Assembly: GCF_016859285.1 (NCBI RefSeq)
Contig: NC_053417.1
Location: 20,848,206-20,912,205, forward strand
DNA from: Xiphias gladius
Taxonomy: Eukaryota; Chordata; Actinopteri; Istiophoriformes; Xiphiidae
Length of the DNA stretch: 64,000 bases
Direction: 5' to 3'
The notes under the pieces were generated by a model. The model saw only the letters and a list, made by a program, of their open reading frames with translations, was not told the DNA's origin and searched no databases. This document shows, piece after piece, positions 1-12,540 of the stretch. Every line of letters starts with the position of its first letter. The first letter of the stretch is position 1. The translations under genes and the position numbers were made by a program.

Positions 1-869
1 ATCACACTTTACAGATGTACTGTAATGTTAATGACTGTTGTCGATAAATATTCATTAGCTTTCATATTATTGTCAGAATCATCATCAAAAGTCTCTATAC
101 CATAACCATGACTGATTGCTTAACAAAGACACAACCTATGTGAGTTTTTAAAAAAAAAAAAAAGCCTATCCGCCCTTATAATCTTATTTGTTTTGGATAA
201 TATTCCATGGATTTATAGAAATGTACCATGGATTGTTTTGTGTTTGTGTTTAGTGAGGCCTGAAGATGTACCTAAATGCCAAGATAGTAGTTGCATTAAC
301 TGATGTGAGAATGATGACCCGATTTTCTTATTCTAATTCAATTTTTTGTTTAATGCTAGTATTTTCATTTGTTTGCAGTATTACTTTTAATGTATAGAAA
401 AATTGCCCATCCATTGACTGTCACACAAACTAGCTGGAAAAGCTTTTGGATCCCTGTGTTTAAAATTGCACCCCACTCCAAATGTTGAGTGCCAGCACCA
501 CTATCACCATTGTAGGTTTTTTCAGGAATACCGTAATTTTATTTTCATTTTAATTCTACGGGTAATTTCCCACCAAAGGTTGTAAGACCCAGGATTGCTG
601 TTGCATTTTTCCCTTTTGACTCTAATTTGGAGGCTTTTAGCTTCCATCTCAGCAAAATCTGAGAGGTGAGCAATCCAGACGAATGTTCGCTTTGACAACA
701 GTACAATAAATTAGATTAGATTATGTTATCAGGGTAGATTAAATTAGATCACTCTTTGTTGTCATACTCCTTTGAAATTTGTATTACATTAAAAGTCAAC
801 TCTGTTTCATATACATGAAAAACAAAGTACGTCCAAATACAGGACAGTATGACAGAGACTGTCCTGCCA

Positions 870-1290
870 TAAAAAACGACCCCCCCTGGGACGTCTGTGC
901 AAGCAGGTCATTGCAATTTACAGTTACGTTTTATTGTTAAGCGATCTCTGGTGGTCGTGTGAGACAACATCGGAGGTATGGTTGATGTAACGAAAAGACA
1001 GCCGCAGTTCATTTCATTAGTCAAGTTTCTTGTCAAATGTAGCAAAACATTTTTGACCAAATTTCCAGAAAATCGTCAAAAGAAAATGTGAATTAATACA
1101 GGTTTCCATCTACTAATGTTATATTGAATATTACAAGTTGCATGCATCAAGATAAACAGCTGGTGGTGCTAATTCTCCAGTGGGGTAACATTAAGACATT
1201 GCAGAAAAAGGGTCCACAACAAGATGTCGTGATTAAAAGAGCACCGATCAAACCACGAAACATGAAAAACAAAAGGGGGAAATGTGATGG
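870..1290. repeat. suspected old interspersed repeat
   Basis: This segment resembles a dispersed teleost repeat in style: a short C-run near 882, a phrase about a locus-type GGTGGTCGTG motif, then A-rich sequence. I could not find terminal inverted repeats or a target-site duplication, so class and limits are uncertain. No coding content is supported. Confidence 0.25.
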
Positions 1291-2311
1291 AAACACGGCA
1301 TTTACAGTATGTTTGTGTCATGCTTTAATTTGAGGAACATTACAGTCCCCCTCATCGATCCACATAGATCAGATGTTTTCATCTGCCCAAATATTTTGTC
1401 TCTTCAGCTTTTCCCTATCTACTTAATGTTTTGTTTATTCTCTATAATCTTAAAATCGGTGTCTCATCATTGTCTGTTTGCCCTAGAAGAGGACGGGTGA
1501 AAAAATATAGATGAATGCCAGTAAATGAACACAGGAACGAGAGACAGGCAGACAGAGAAAAAACAGACCAGGAAATCAAATAGGCAATGAGGACTGATGA
1601 TGAAGACTGGCCGGGGAAATGTATCTGCTCACCAGCCATTCATTTCCCATTCCCCCCATCCCTCACATCTGCTCAATCTCCCTCAATTACAGACCAGGAG
1701 TATCTCCCAGTGTGTGCATCTCCAGTGTCATTTCTATCCAACACTTTGCTCTTACCTCTGGTGTCACTGCAAAATGACAAAACTGGAACCACAGCAACCA
1801 CAGGCAGAAAATTGCTCTCTTTTCACTCTTCTAGCTCTACTTCATCCCACCGAAGCAAGGCTGCATTGTATGCGTGTTCATTCATTGAGATCTGTGCCAG
1901 ACCTTGTCATTTCTTTTCTGCATTGCATATGCATTTGTACGGTTTATTCTGAATGTGCAAGAGAATAATGAAGTCTAATATTTTGCATGAAAAAACATGA
2001 AACAATTTGTCTAAATAAAATCTAACACGAGTCGTGTTTATTCTTTGAATCAAAATGATCTGTCACAGAGAAGGATTAGAAATCATTCCCTGACTTTTCT
2101 TAAAAAGCCTCTAATCCCTTTTAATTCTGTACTGGCTCATGCACTGAGGCTGCTATCCCTGTGTTGTTTACTTAGGACTAGTTTATTCAGATATAGCACC
2201 TGCCATCCCATCACAACCACGCGAACCCAGAAACCACCTTCGGAAATACTTTCTCCTGCTATCTCTTTCATGCAAGTGCTACTATTTATGGGCTTTGTCT
2301 TTCTGACTGGA

Positions 2312-2347
2312 TGTGTGTGTGTGTGTGTGTGTGTGTGAGTGTGTGTA
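2312..2347. repeat. (GT)n microsatellite
   Basis: An uninterrupted GT run from 2312 to about 2337 is followed by one A interruption and three more GT units. It is a typical fish dinucleotide microsatellite. Confidence 0.95.
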
Positions 2348-4299
2348 TACTTGTTTGTCTATTCACATCACTATCACTTTATTCCTGTGTGTGTCTATAT
2401 ATGAGCTATCATGTGAGAAAGCGAATGTGAGCGTATAATAACTTACCTTATCACAGAAAACAAGTCAACTACTTCTCTGTCTTAACCATAATTAGAAAGT
2501 AACGTATGTATTAAATATACCAAAAAGCCAAAGTTAGCTGATTTACTTATTTAACCTTTCTTTGATCTTTCAAAGTACACCAACCTTGGTCAGGATACTG
2601 TTCAGTTTACAAGTTGATAAATGTTGCCACACGGGGTCTTTTAAATTTGCCATGATTGGTAACTTTCCATTGTGACCATTCAATTGTATCCTTTAATCAG
2701 CAGAGATTGTTTAAACACCTACTGTGTGGTATATAAAGTAATATTCAAATGAAATTCCAACCCACTGAATTCGTACTGCTCCTCCTGAGCAGAAGGTTGC
2801 TCTGCCTAAACTGTGAGGTAATATAGGCGGATGCTGTTCGATCAGTTTAATACGGCAAGTGAGCAACTGAACGGGGACCAGAATAAGCATTTGCAGCGCA
2901 ATAATGCCCCGGTCCAATAGACTGGGACATTGGGAATGAAAATGAGCGAAGGGCATGACATTTTGTCATTCTACTTCTATTCACTTGAAATAAACGTCCC
3001 AGATGACATAATCCAGGCTGTAATTATGTCTCCCTCAAATGTACCTGGCAAAACAAATTAGTTGTATGTGACTGTAATTTCTAGGAGTCAGGGATGGTTC
3101 TAGCGGAACACAACCGATTCTGCATCATCCCTCCCATGTCAGAATTTTTTGGTTTTCTCTTGCCTATTTTGACAACATCTACAGCTGTCTCACACCACCA
3201 ATGCCCAATCACCTTTCCACATAATGCAAGCCACGCACGAGCACAAGTTATGATTGCTTAGGGTTTAATGTGTTGTCTGTCATTTAACTCGACCAAGTCA
3301 TGACAGAAATTTAAAGCACCTGGATCTTTTAATCCCACAAAGTGACTATCTCAGGATTTGTAAATGTCATGTAATTTGATCCCAGTTTAGCTCATACAGT
3401 ACCTTAACCAATCAAGCCTCAACAAACTGTTTTCATTCACTCTGCAGCTCTTTGGCTTTGCCACTTCAGACCTCTCCTTGGGACCCTTCAGCCCTCTAAT
3501 AATAACTAATGTCACCAAGGCTGCGGAAACAATTTTCATTTAAAAACACTCTAGTGTTCTCTGGATCCTTCCCCTTTCCAACTGAATATCTCCTCTCATT
3601 CTACTGATTGGTCAAGTCTTTAATTCCGCAATCTCCATAAGAGAAGCATTTAAGCTTAGTCTGCGGACCTTACCTGAAAAAGCCAACCGTTGCACTAGAA
3701 ATGTAACATGTATGAAAATAGTTTCTGCTAAGCTGTCAGACACTCATAAACTCACACTTTTTGAAGGGTTCCAGCTGACATCAACTGAAAATCAGTCTAG
3801 ATGTCAGACTTGACTGTAACCTGGCTGTTTATAATTGCACATTGCAGGTCCGGGCCTTTTAATCCTCTTGAAGCATGAAGTTTGTTACATCCGACAGAAG
3901 TCTTCAGTACATCCAGGTCGGTGCTGACAGGGCCATGTAAACAACAGATTCCAGTATAGCAGGACAAAATTCAAACGCAATGTCCGGACCTTCCAGCGTA
4001 TACAGAGAAAAAACCCACCGTACCTTCTAAGGATCTTCAAACCCCCCATACTCCCCATAGACACCCTCAGGTCAAACACAATCCACATCACTTGGGACTG
4101 TACTTCCTGTGTAGCTGCGCTCCAACTGTAGAACACTGTAGCAGTACTTCATGACTTGACACCTGACTGCAATTTGCTGTGAATGAATACTATGGGTAGA
4201 TAGCCTGGGATGTTTATTTTTTCCTGGCTTGTTGTTTGTTTTTTTTTTTTGTCTGGTTTTGATGATTAATTTTTCCTGCAGCTTTAAGTGTAAAGTGCT

Positions 4300-4620
4300 T
4301 GTTAGGGTTAGAGGATGTTCGTAATCATGGATACAGTAATAAACACATGGTTAAGGTTATAGAATGATCGTGGTCATGGTTAAAAGAAACAACGCTGACT
4401 GTAGGTTTGAAATGCGAAACGAACAATGGCCTCCCAAAGTCCATCCAACCCCCCCGACCCTCCTCCTCCTAACATGGACTTTGTCACTCTATATACTACG
4501 TCACCTGACTTCTTCGTTTGCTCCTGTCATAATTACTACAGCCACTAGAGGGCTTTGCCACTCGAACGTAAACGTGGTTTTGGCGCACTTCCTGAAATCT
4601 AACAACATAATCTAATTTAT
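4300..4620. repeat. suspected dispersed repeat (GGTTAGG-type)
   Basis: The segment has GGTTAGRG and GGTTAAGGTTA phrases followed by 'gccactagaggg' and 'aacgtaaacgtggtttt', wording I associate with a repeat dispersed in percomorph genomes. A related GGTTAGGTTTAGG segment lies at about 22340-22520. The ends are not defined. Confidence 0.35.
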
Positions 4621-6241
4621 TTTGCCTTTGTCGAAGTAACATTCATCTGGATGGCTCAACTCTTAGTTTTTAATGTTAAATGTACTTTTTTAAATGTTAA
4701 TTTATAAATCATGGCGAAAGGGTTGTCTAAGGAGACCGAAAACTCAATCTGGAGTTGTGTAAGTATGAAGTATGTCACGTTTGTGCAATACCGTTATGCA
4801 CAGCTATTTTTAGTGAAGAGTTGACACCCTCTGATGATGTTCATCTTGCTGTTGCAGAGCCCACCTGGAGGTCCCGGTCTTATCTGCCTCTGCTCTGATT
4901 TAAACCCACAAAAATGAGAGTGCTGCTCTGAATTTCCTCAGCAAAGCATGCAGTTTTGAGTTACGGTAGGTCAGGTAATGTCTGTAACGGAAACTCAGCC
5001 TTGGGTTACATCGGATGCAGAGGTTCCTCATCCAACCAGAGAGCATGGCAATATAGTTAGTATGAACAAACCTGGAAGGGTTGTGGTGATTTGGGGGGGT
5101 CAGTTAAGGTTTGAGCTGATGATGTAGGGAACGAGAGAAAACATTATGCTGCGAGATGAACACTGGTAATGCTTAGTCCTTGCTGCACAGTGGAAACTAA
5201 GAGAGGCAGGAGGATTTGTCACAGTGCTGTGTTGAATGTTGTGTTTTTGTGTGAATTAGATGTTGTCCTGACTTGTGAGGATTTTCCAATTTCCTGTCGA
5301 AAGAATAATGTTGTCTTGTGAAATGTTCAGCTTGACACATTCTGTAAATGCATGACATTCTTGAAAAATTTAATTCTTTCAAAGAAAAGACATGCCAAAC
5401 AATGGTCTGGCATAGTTCCCATCAAAGCAAGAATAATGCAAGTGGAGATAAGCAGAAGTACATAGACTGTAACAAAAATGCGATAGTACTCACCTTGGTA
5501 TTTGTCACAGCAGCATGACTAAACTTTCTGAGAGGTGGTCATTTCTCACTTCATGTAAAATATCTTGGATATTACTTTGAAAATCTGTATCACTGCAGGC
5601 TATTTTCTCCTTTAACCAACAGCATTCAGCCTAATGTGGCGAAGAGACAGTCTGAGTGATCTGAAAAAGGGATTTCAGAGAAAAATGACTTCAGCCTCAC
5701 CAAGTGTATCAGCCAGCCAAGCATTGATAGCCTTATCAGAATACTCCACAGAGAGCTCACAGCCAAACTTTTCACGTCAGTGTGCTGCTTCTGTTGTTTT
5801 TGTGTTCAGCGGAGAGACAGCAAGTGTGTATGTGTCTGTGAGAGAGATGAGACAGACAGGCAGAGATAGATACTCTATAATGAGTTTCCATAAAGCACTC
5901 TCAGTGTGCTATCACTGTCGTGATTTTATGAATTCATCATAAAAGAGTGAGTAAATGTCACAGCTGAAGGTAATAGAACGGGGTGCTGCATTCGAAATGA
6001 AAGAAGAGTAAGAGAATGAAGAGGGGATAAAAAGGAAATTGTAGGGGCTCCTTTGATGATATAGTTGATAACAAAAGCCATGGCTGGTGTTGTTCATGTG
6101 TGCTTTCTTTACCCGGGGACTCACGGAGATACAGGGGGTTCGTTGGGAGAGAGCTGGCCATGTCTCTAAATAAAAAACGACATTGATTTATGAGTGTGAA
6201 CCTGCTACAAGTGCAGCAGGTCTCTACAATCACTCACACAA

Positions 6242-6263
6242 ACACACACACACACACACACAA
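6242..6263. repeat. (CA)n microsatellite
   Basis: About eleven uninterrupted CA units. Confidence 0.9.
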
Positions 6264-7417
6264 ACTGAGTACACTCTTGCACTGTACATCTCAGCAATTC
6301 CACTTTACTTCTACAGACAGAGCACAGCTTTGGGCAAAGCCTTTTTTTCCACTTTTTTTTTTTTTTTTCAAGGTATTTTTCATTCCACAGCTGCTTTCCT
6401 CTCAAACTCCTAAATGCTCTTTGGCCTGCATCATCACAATGAAAACTGAACTTCAAAGCATAGAAATTATATAATGAATGAAAACCAATCACACTGCTTT
6501 TTGAACATGAAAGTGACTGGTCTGTTTGTGTAAAAATGATTGATATTGTGGAGTTTCCATCCCATCGCACTGAGGTTTAAACACAAAAGTGGTGAGTAAC
6601 TTCTGCGCCAGGCCGGCAGCAAATAAACACTGAGGAACTGGGTATTATGCTTTTGTCTCATTTATGTGCTGTTTCAATTTAAACCAAGGACGACAAAGTT
6701 TAATAGTGTAATGTGTATTTTATGTCCAAGATAAATGGGCAGAAACTATTGCCTAGAGTCACAGCAATAATGCAATAATCCACTTTTTTTTGTTTTAAGT
6801 TTTGCTGCAAGTAGTATCAAAGCCAAAATTCAAACGTTAGGCAACAACAACCAAGGAAGAACTGTCAATTTAAAATGGATATAGACAGGAATAGACCCGG
6901 ATGAAGAAACAAGGGACAGATGATATGTTTAAGGTCGTTTTAATGGTTATCCACTTAAGGGAGCTGAGATCAGCAGACACAGACGAAGATGGAACAGAAA
7001 GTTAGAGGTGCTGTCTGACTGCAGGGTAAGACTGAGCGTGAGCTACAAAAGAAGACTGAGATGACACAGTAGGCGATAGGAGCAGGAAACCAGAGACACA
7101 GCATTTTACAGGTTGGAAGTAGGTTTGCAGGAAGTTTCAGGAAAACGTACAGGTAAGCCAGAAAGATCTCACTTGAAAATCCGAACACAAAAAGGAAACG
7201 ATGACCGAATGGAGAGGCGAGAGGAGACTACCACCGAGTTCACGTTACTTCATTCAGACAGTAATTACAATTAACAGAGTGGGGAAAACTTTTACATCAG
7301 CTTCCTGGCTGCATTTCTGAGTCGACACCTGCAATTTCACTTGTTGAAAAGCCAGTGACAAAACGGTTGCAAAGACACCATCACTGGCTTTCACATTTAC
7401 ATTAATTTCACAATTTA

Positions 7418-7655
7418 AGGAATAGTTGTACATTCTATAAATATGCTTTTCACTTTTTTTGCCAAGAGTTAAATGAAAAGATCAATACCATCTCATGTCG
7501 GTACGGTAAATATGAAGCTACAGCTAGCAGCTGGTTAGCTTAGCAGTAACTTTCAGGAAGTTACTGGCTACAGCCAAAAAGTCGATCAGCACATAACCGC
7601 ATTTCCAGTATTTATGCTAAGCTAAGCTAACAAGCTGCTTAAATAGTGACTATAA
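7418..7655. mobile_element. truncated palindromic MITE
   Basis: The left half runs from a TTTAAGGAATAGTT start (7418) through 'gaagctacagctagcagc' (about 7512) to 'ggttagcttagcag'. The right half carries the inverted match 'gctaagctaagctaac' (about 7615-7632). Two inverted halves around a 'ttcaggaagttac' centre are the architecture of a long-inverted-repeat MITE that is abundant in percomorph fish. The right half stops early, so this copy is truncated. Degraded related sequence lies at 10136-10310. Family identity is from memory. Confidence 0.6.
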
Positions 7656-8374
7656 GACTATAACAGTGGGAGTAACCATCTGGGATTGCTGCATGAACAC
7701 TTACAAGCTGGAAAAACAGGAGGTTCTCCTGTTCATCCCATTCTGTTGACCTTATGTTTAAAAAAAATTAACTGGAGCAGCTGAGGACTAGCTGAGGAGC
7801 TATCAAGACAATGAGGGGCAGCTGGATGAAGTCAGACCAGGAAGATTCGGTACTTGTAATGTGATTCAGAGGACTCAGCAGTGGCACAAATGACACCTAT
7901 GTTACTTTGACCTTTAATTTGCCTGTGACGTGTTCAAGCATGACCCTGCAGCAGAACCATCTTAGAGAAAAACAAACTCCTCTTTTGAAGTATTTTTAGA
8001 TTAAAGATGTATGATTACTGTCTGTAATTTTTTATACCCAGCAGTACTTTGAAAAAGCTCTCTCTGTGATCCATTAAATTAACCAAAGCCCTTTTAAATG
8101 AGGCAAATCAAAGAGTGAGCTAACAATTATTACAGCTCTGAGAATAGCATCAGCTGAGCTGACACAAAATCCCAAGCACAGTAAAGAACAGCGGTCCAAG
8201 ATGAAAAGTTTGAGCAAAAAGAACAGTGTGTAAACTTTAGCATGCTGTAAATCTGTATTACAGGAAGCAGTTTTTCTAATCTTATTTTAATGAAAAAAAT
8301 CCATATTAATTATTGTTTGAATGTGTTGTGATTCCAGTGTGGGTTTTGTAGAATCTTCAGGAGTTGTCAGCTGA

Positions 8375-8375
<1 letters not shown>

Positions 8376-8431
<56 letters not shown>
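8376..8431. repeat. (CA)28 microsatellite
   Basis: An uninterrupted 56-bp CA tract, the longest perfect dinucleotide repeat in the window and likely to be length-variable. Confidence 0.97.
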
Positions 8432-8433
<2 letters not shown>

Positions 8434-10135
8434 CAAACAAGTGCCATTGTCTGTGTTTTCTACTTGTTTTCCTCCTTTCAATCAGGATTCATTCCCAAGT
8501 GAATGTGAGGTGTCTGAGTCCCTTGCTTAATGTTTAAAGAAACTATTAGAAAGAGGGAAAAAAAAGGACCTCATATAGATGGAGGGTAAAAAAAAACAAA
8601 GCAGCCTGAGTTGTCAGCAATTCCGCAGTCAATGAAGACAGTGTACGAAATACCCAGTGGCAGTCGGGGTAGATTTTACAAACTTTCATGGATTCAAGCC
8701 AAGACAAGCACCTATGCTATACATGCTTTGCACACACATCAACTATGCCCTGCAACAGAATCCACGCAGAACACTCGCCTCTCTCTCTCTAACCCGACAC
8801 ACGCACAATATTCTGTCACCTGCTTTGTTGTCCAACCAGACAGAAGGTCACCTATGCTAGTATCCGCTGCCACATCACTTGGGTCTCCATAAGAGGAGCT
8901 CTCAGCCTCAACTTGACCTGGTTCTGGGGAGTGACTGAGGGCGAGAGGAGCCCCCAAACTCGCCTGTGCATGTGCTAGCTGCAGAGGCATCAGCGTTAGC
9001 TCTGGGTGTCTCCGCTACGTTTTCGTTGTAATTCTGATTCAGCTTTGTGAATCCAAAGGCCCTCTCTTTGACATATTTTCCCAACTTGATGTGTACTGAG
9101 TCCGTATTTTTAATGTGTAAATGTGATATTGAAGCAGAAAAAAAAAATCCACTGCTTTTCAGGTTGTACGCCGGGTATCTTACATTTTATAACAACATTT
9201 GGATTGTGGACCATTTGCAACAGTGCAGATACTTCTAGCGCTGCTGTTATTCTGTCCTTTCAATTTTTGATTTTCAGCACCCTGTCTATTTTTTTCATTC
9301 TTGCAATTTGCTTTTTTTCTTTTCGTAGAAGGTTTATTGCATGTATCACCCCTTCAGTGTAGAGTGGGTTTGTTTTAATGAGTATTATCTCTCCATGCAA
9401 GGTTTATCACATTTTATTCAAATTTAACAGCAACTGCACTTCTAAAATGGCATCTGTTAATATGTGATATTTCAAAGCAACATGCAACAATGGCTGCTAT
9501 TAACAAGTTTTTTTTTCTTTTTTTTTCTTTTTTAGATACAGGAACTTGGGAAAACAATGGAAACAATGGGACAGCCGACTAAAAGGTCTGCACAGCTGCA
9601 GACAGACGAAGTGAATAGGTTGGAAAAAGTCACCGGTGTCACCTCTGTAACTGAGCCCACTACACCACTATTCAGTTTCACTAAAGCTGGGAAATGCTGT
9701 CCTTTTCTGTTTCCTGATCCTTAAAGACAAGTGGTGCGGATCATGGTGTGTGAAATGAAGGAGTTATCACCACTGTAACTAGACATGTAACACCATATTT
9801 TCATATAAATGAGCAACGTCAGATGTAAAACAGAAAACTCTTCCATGCACGAGATGCTGCTATTTCTTTATTTTTAATTGTCAATCAAATTTAAGAACAG
9901 TAGTTTTTGGGTGTGAAAATACATGCTGTAAGAGAGTGGTTAGCTTGTCTATACATGCGTTATCACATTGAATCATTGTCCATATCCATAGTACTGTAGG
10001 TACACTCCATCATAAATTTTTCATTATAAATGCTCCTGTGGTGCGTTGTTTGGTTCATGCAGCATTACTGACTCCCAGCAAGCAACTATAAACAAATGTT
10101 TCACCTGACTTCATGAAAGAAGAAAAGATATTTTA

Positions 10136-10310
10136 TGGAAAAGTAGCTGGTTAACTTAGCTTAGCACAAAAACTGGCAACGGGGGGCAACACTAGGTAAA
10201 GGTAGGCTAACTGGCTGCCGACTGTAGATTTATATTAACCATTTACCAAGTGACAAGGATATCAATCTTTTCATCTAAAAGTGTATTATGCTTCAAAAAA
10301 TAAATTGAAA
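10136..10310. mobile_element. degraded copy of the 7.4-kb MITE family
   Basis: It has 'ctggttaacttagcttagca', then 'ggctaactggctgccgactg' and 'atcaatcttttcatctaaaa'. These are diverged forms of the segments at 7418-7655, with the last ones in inverted order. No termini or target-site duplication are recognisable. Confidence 0.5.
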
Positions 10311-12540
10311 CCCATTCTCTTGACAATTCTTCTCAGTTGCCCCTAAAGTTTGCAGACTAATATCCTGTTCTTGTTATTTGTCTTCACAAATAAGAAATTA
10401 TTGTTAAAGAAAGAAAATGATCAATATTATGTGGTAGCACATCTCTGGTTTTAAGGGGAAAACAAAAATATTTCGCCCATTCTATCCCAAAATGATGATT
10501 TCAGCTAATAACAGCATATGAGAAATATTGCATCATGCATTGCAATGACAGGCACTCTATCCCTGTCGCTGTCGCTGACATTTGTTTTAGTAGTAGAATT
10601 GAAAATCTTTAAGGTCATTAAGAGAAAGTTTTCAAGAGAAATTACAGACAGTAAACAAGTCTCAAAGTGCAGCTAGCAGCCTTAAGGGCAGCATTAATTT
10701 TTTTGGTCTCCTTTTATTCACCGAAATTTGATTGCTAAGACAAAGTGTTTTTTTCACGGTCTGTCTTTACAGACCTCAAAGAGCCTATGGATTTTCACCC
10801 ACTGGGAAGCAGACAGGCAAGTGATGTATAAATAATGGCAGATGATGCCATCAGCAGGTATCTGTGATAAATACTGACCAGTGTTTTTCAAGAAATGTTT
10901 TTTAGACTTACCCCAAACTCCTGTTGTTTAACTGACTTTTAGCCAGTTTGCTCTTCTCTTTATACAATGTTGGTTGCATAGAACTTTGTTGTTCTGGGGA
11001 GAAATGAATCAGCTTCTGGTGGGAATCGCAACACTGATTGTCTCATGTGAATTTCTTGCCACAGTATCCGCTCAGATCCATTTTTGTCTCCTTATTGACT
11101 TTGTAGGTATTCAATTTTCCTCTCTGTGTCACTTTCTGTGATGTTTTAATTTACAGCCCTGCAATCACCTTCTTGCCAATGGCGCTAAAAACAACAGCAG
11201 GCTACTGAGTAACCATAAGATATGAACGCTGAAAGATTTTGAAAAGACATTCCTCTGTCATTCCCTTCAGTTTTTGGGTTAATCTATTCTGTTGCTAACT
11301 GAGCTTTATTTAGTAAACACACTCTAATGGTTCTTCAGACTCATGTTGAGTGTGTCAAGTGAGAAATTCATTGACATTGTGTTCCTCCTTTCATGTCATG
11401 TAGTTTTGTTATGCATATTTATACAGTGGAAGCGTGTGAAAGATGTGCGTATATGAATACATAACAGCAGAAACACAAGGGTCTTGTATGTTGTCAAAAT
11501 GTGTGCTACAGCTTGTGTGATATTTAAAGTTTCATGAGAAGGGCTGGGATATAAATCATAATGCCTAAACATTGGATCAGACAAGCAAAAGAAACGAGCA
11601 CTGTGGGAAAAACCGAACAATCGTAAAGTGTCAAAATCAAGAAGCTCATGCTATAAACGTAATAACGCGGTTAGGGCTCTTATGGTGCACTGGTAAACAC
11701 AATATACCACTTAGAGACTATTTCAGCAGCTCAGTGCATCCTCAGAGTCAGACTGCAGCAGAATCAGTCATTTGAACACAATGCGTTGCTCTGTCATGCA
11801 AGGTGATGCCAACTTCCATGAAGTATTCAAAATCTGTTTGTATACTGTCAGATTCAGAAACCTCAACCTGAGCTTCAGTCAGGCAAAGACTTTTTAAAAT
11901 GGAAATGAAAAGAGGGCTTAAAGGTGGAAAGCACTGCAAAATAATACAAACTGCAATAAAACAAGCATAAATCACCTGTGCCCTTTAGCTTTCAAAATTT
12001 AATTTGTGAATAGCATTTGCATGTTTTGTTGACTGGCAATACTGCTGCTCCAGTTAGAAGAGGAGTTGAATATTCTTTTGTCAATTTCATAATGTGTTTG
12101 AGCTGAGTGGGCACATTTAAAGTATAGCAGGTTATGGATATAGCAGATTATATAGCAGTTTTGTTATGTGCCTAAATGCCACCGGCACCACCTCTCACAC
12201 CACCTCCTCTTTGCTCATCTCCTTGTCTCCTGTGCTCCTACTTGTATATGAACAGAGCTCTAAGGGTTCACTGAAGATCACATCTGAAAGAGAAGCCACT
12301 GGTGCATACGCTATCGGGCTGCTCCATACGTGTGGAGATGTGGCATTTGAAAAAAGACGAGGTTGCGTGTTTAAAAAAAAAAAAAAAGACGAGGTGGATG
12401 GGGGGGCAGTCGAGCGACAAAAGTACGCCAGTGTACCGTGCGCCAACAAAGCGCCTTGCGCCTGCCTGCTGCCTGGTGTGGGGAGGGAGATGCGACCCGT
12501 CAGAGAGTGAGGGGGCTGGCTGAATGACTTCACATCACCC

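Larger units (their letters stand above)
1..7417. other. gene-free intergenic stretch, left end
   Basis: No open frame here has splice-site support, codon bias or a family motif that I recognise. All are short and overlap on both strands. The stretch holds two (CA/GT)n microsatellites (2312-2347 and 6242-6263), mononucleotide runs, and two segments that look like old interspersed repeats (about 870-1290 and 4300-4620). It could be intergenic or lie inside a very long intron of a gene outside the window; the sequence does not decide. Confidence 0.6.
7656..12540. other. gene-free stretch
   Basis: It holds a 56-bp (CA)n tract, a degraded MITE copy and homopolymer runs. No gene is supported. The most exon-like item is an open stretch at 9536-9724, which begins just after a strong polypyrimidine tract with AG; I do not call it (see findings). 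Confidence 0.55.

Noticed and set aside
1587..1968. Two overlapping plus-strand frames of about 120 codons in different phases.
   Set aside because: The two frames overlap over the same low-complexity CT-rich sequence, with no splice signals or recognisable domain.
12166..12533. Overlapping frames on both strands of 112-114 codons.
   Set aside because: They include translated poly-A/poly-T (Lys or Phe runs) and have no family resemblance.
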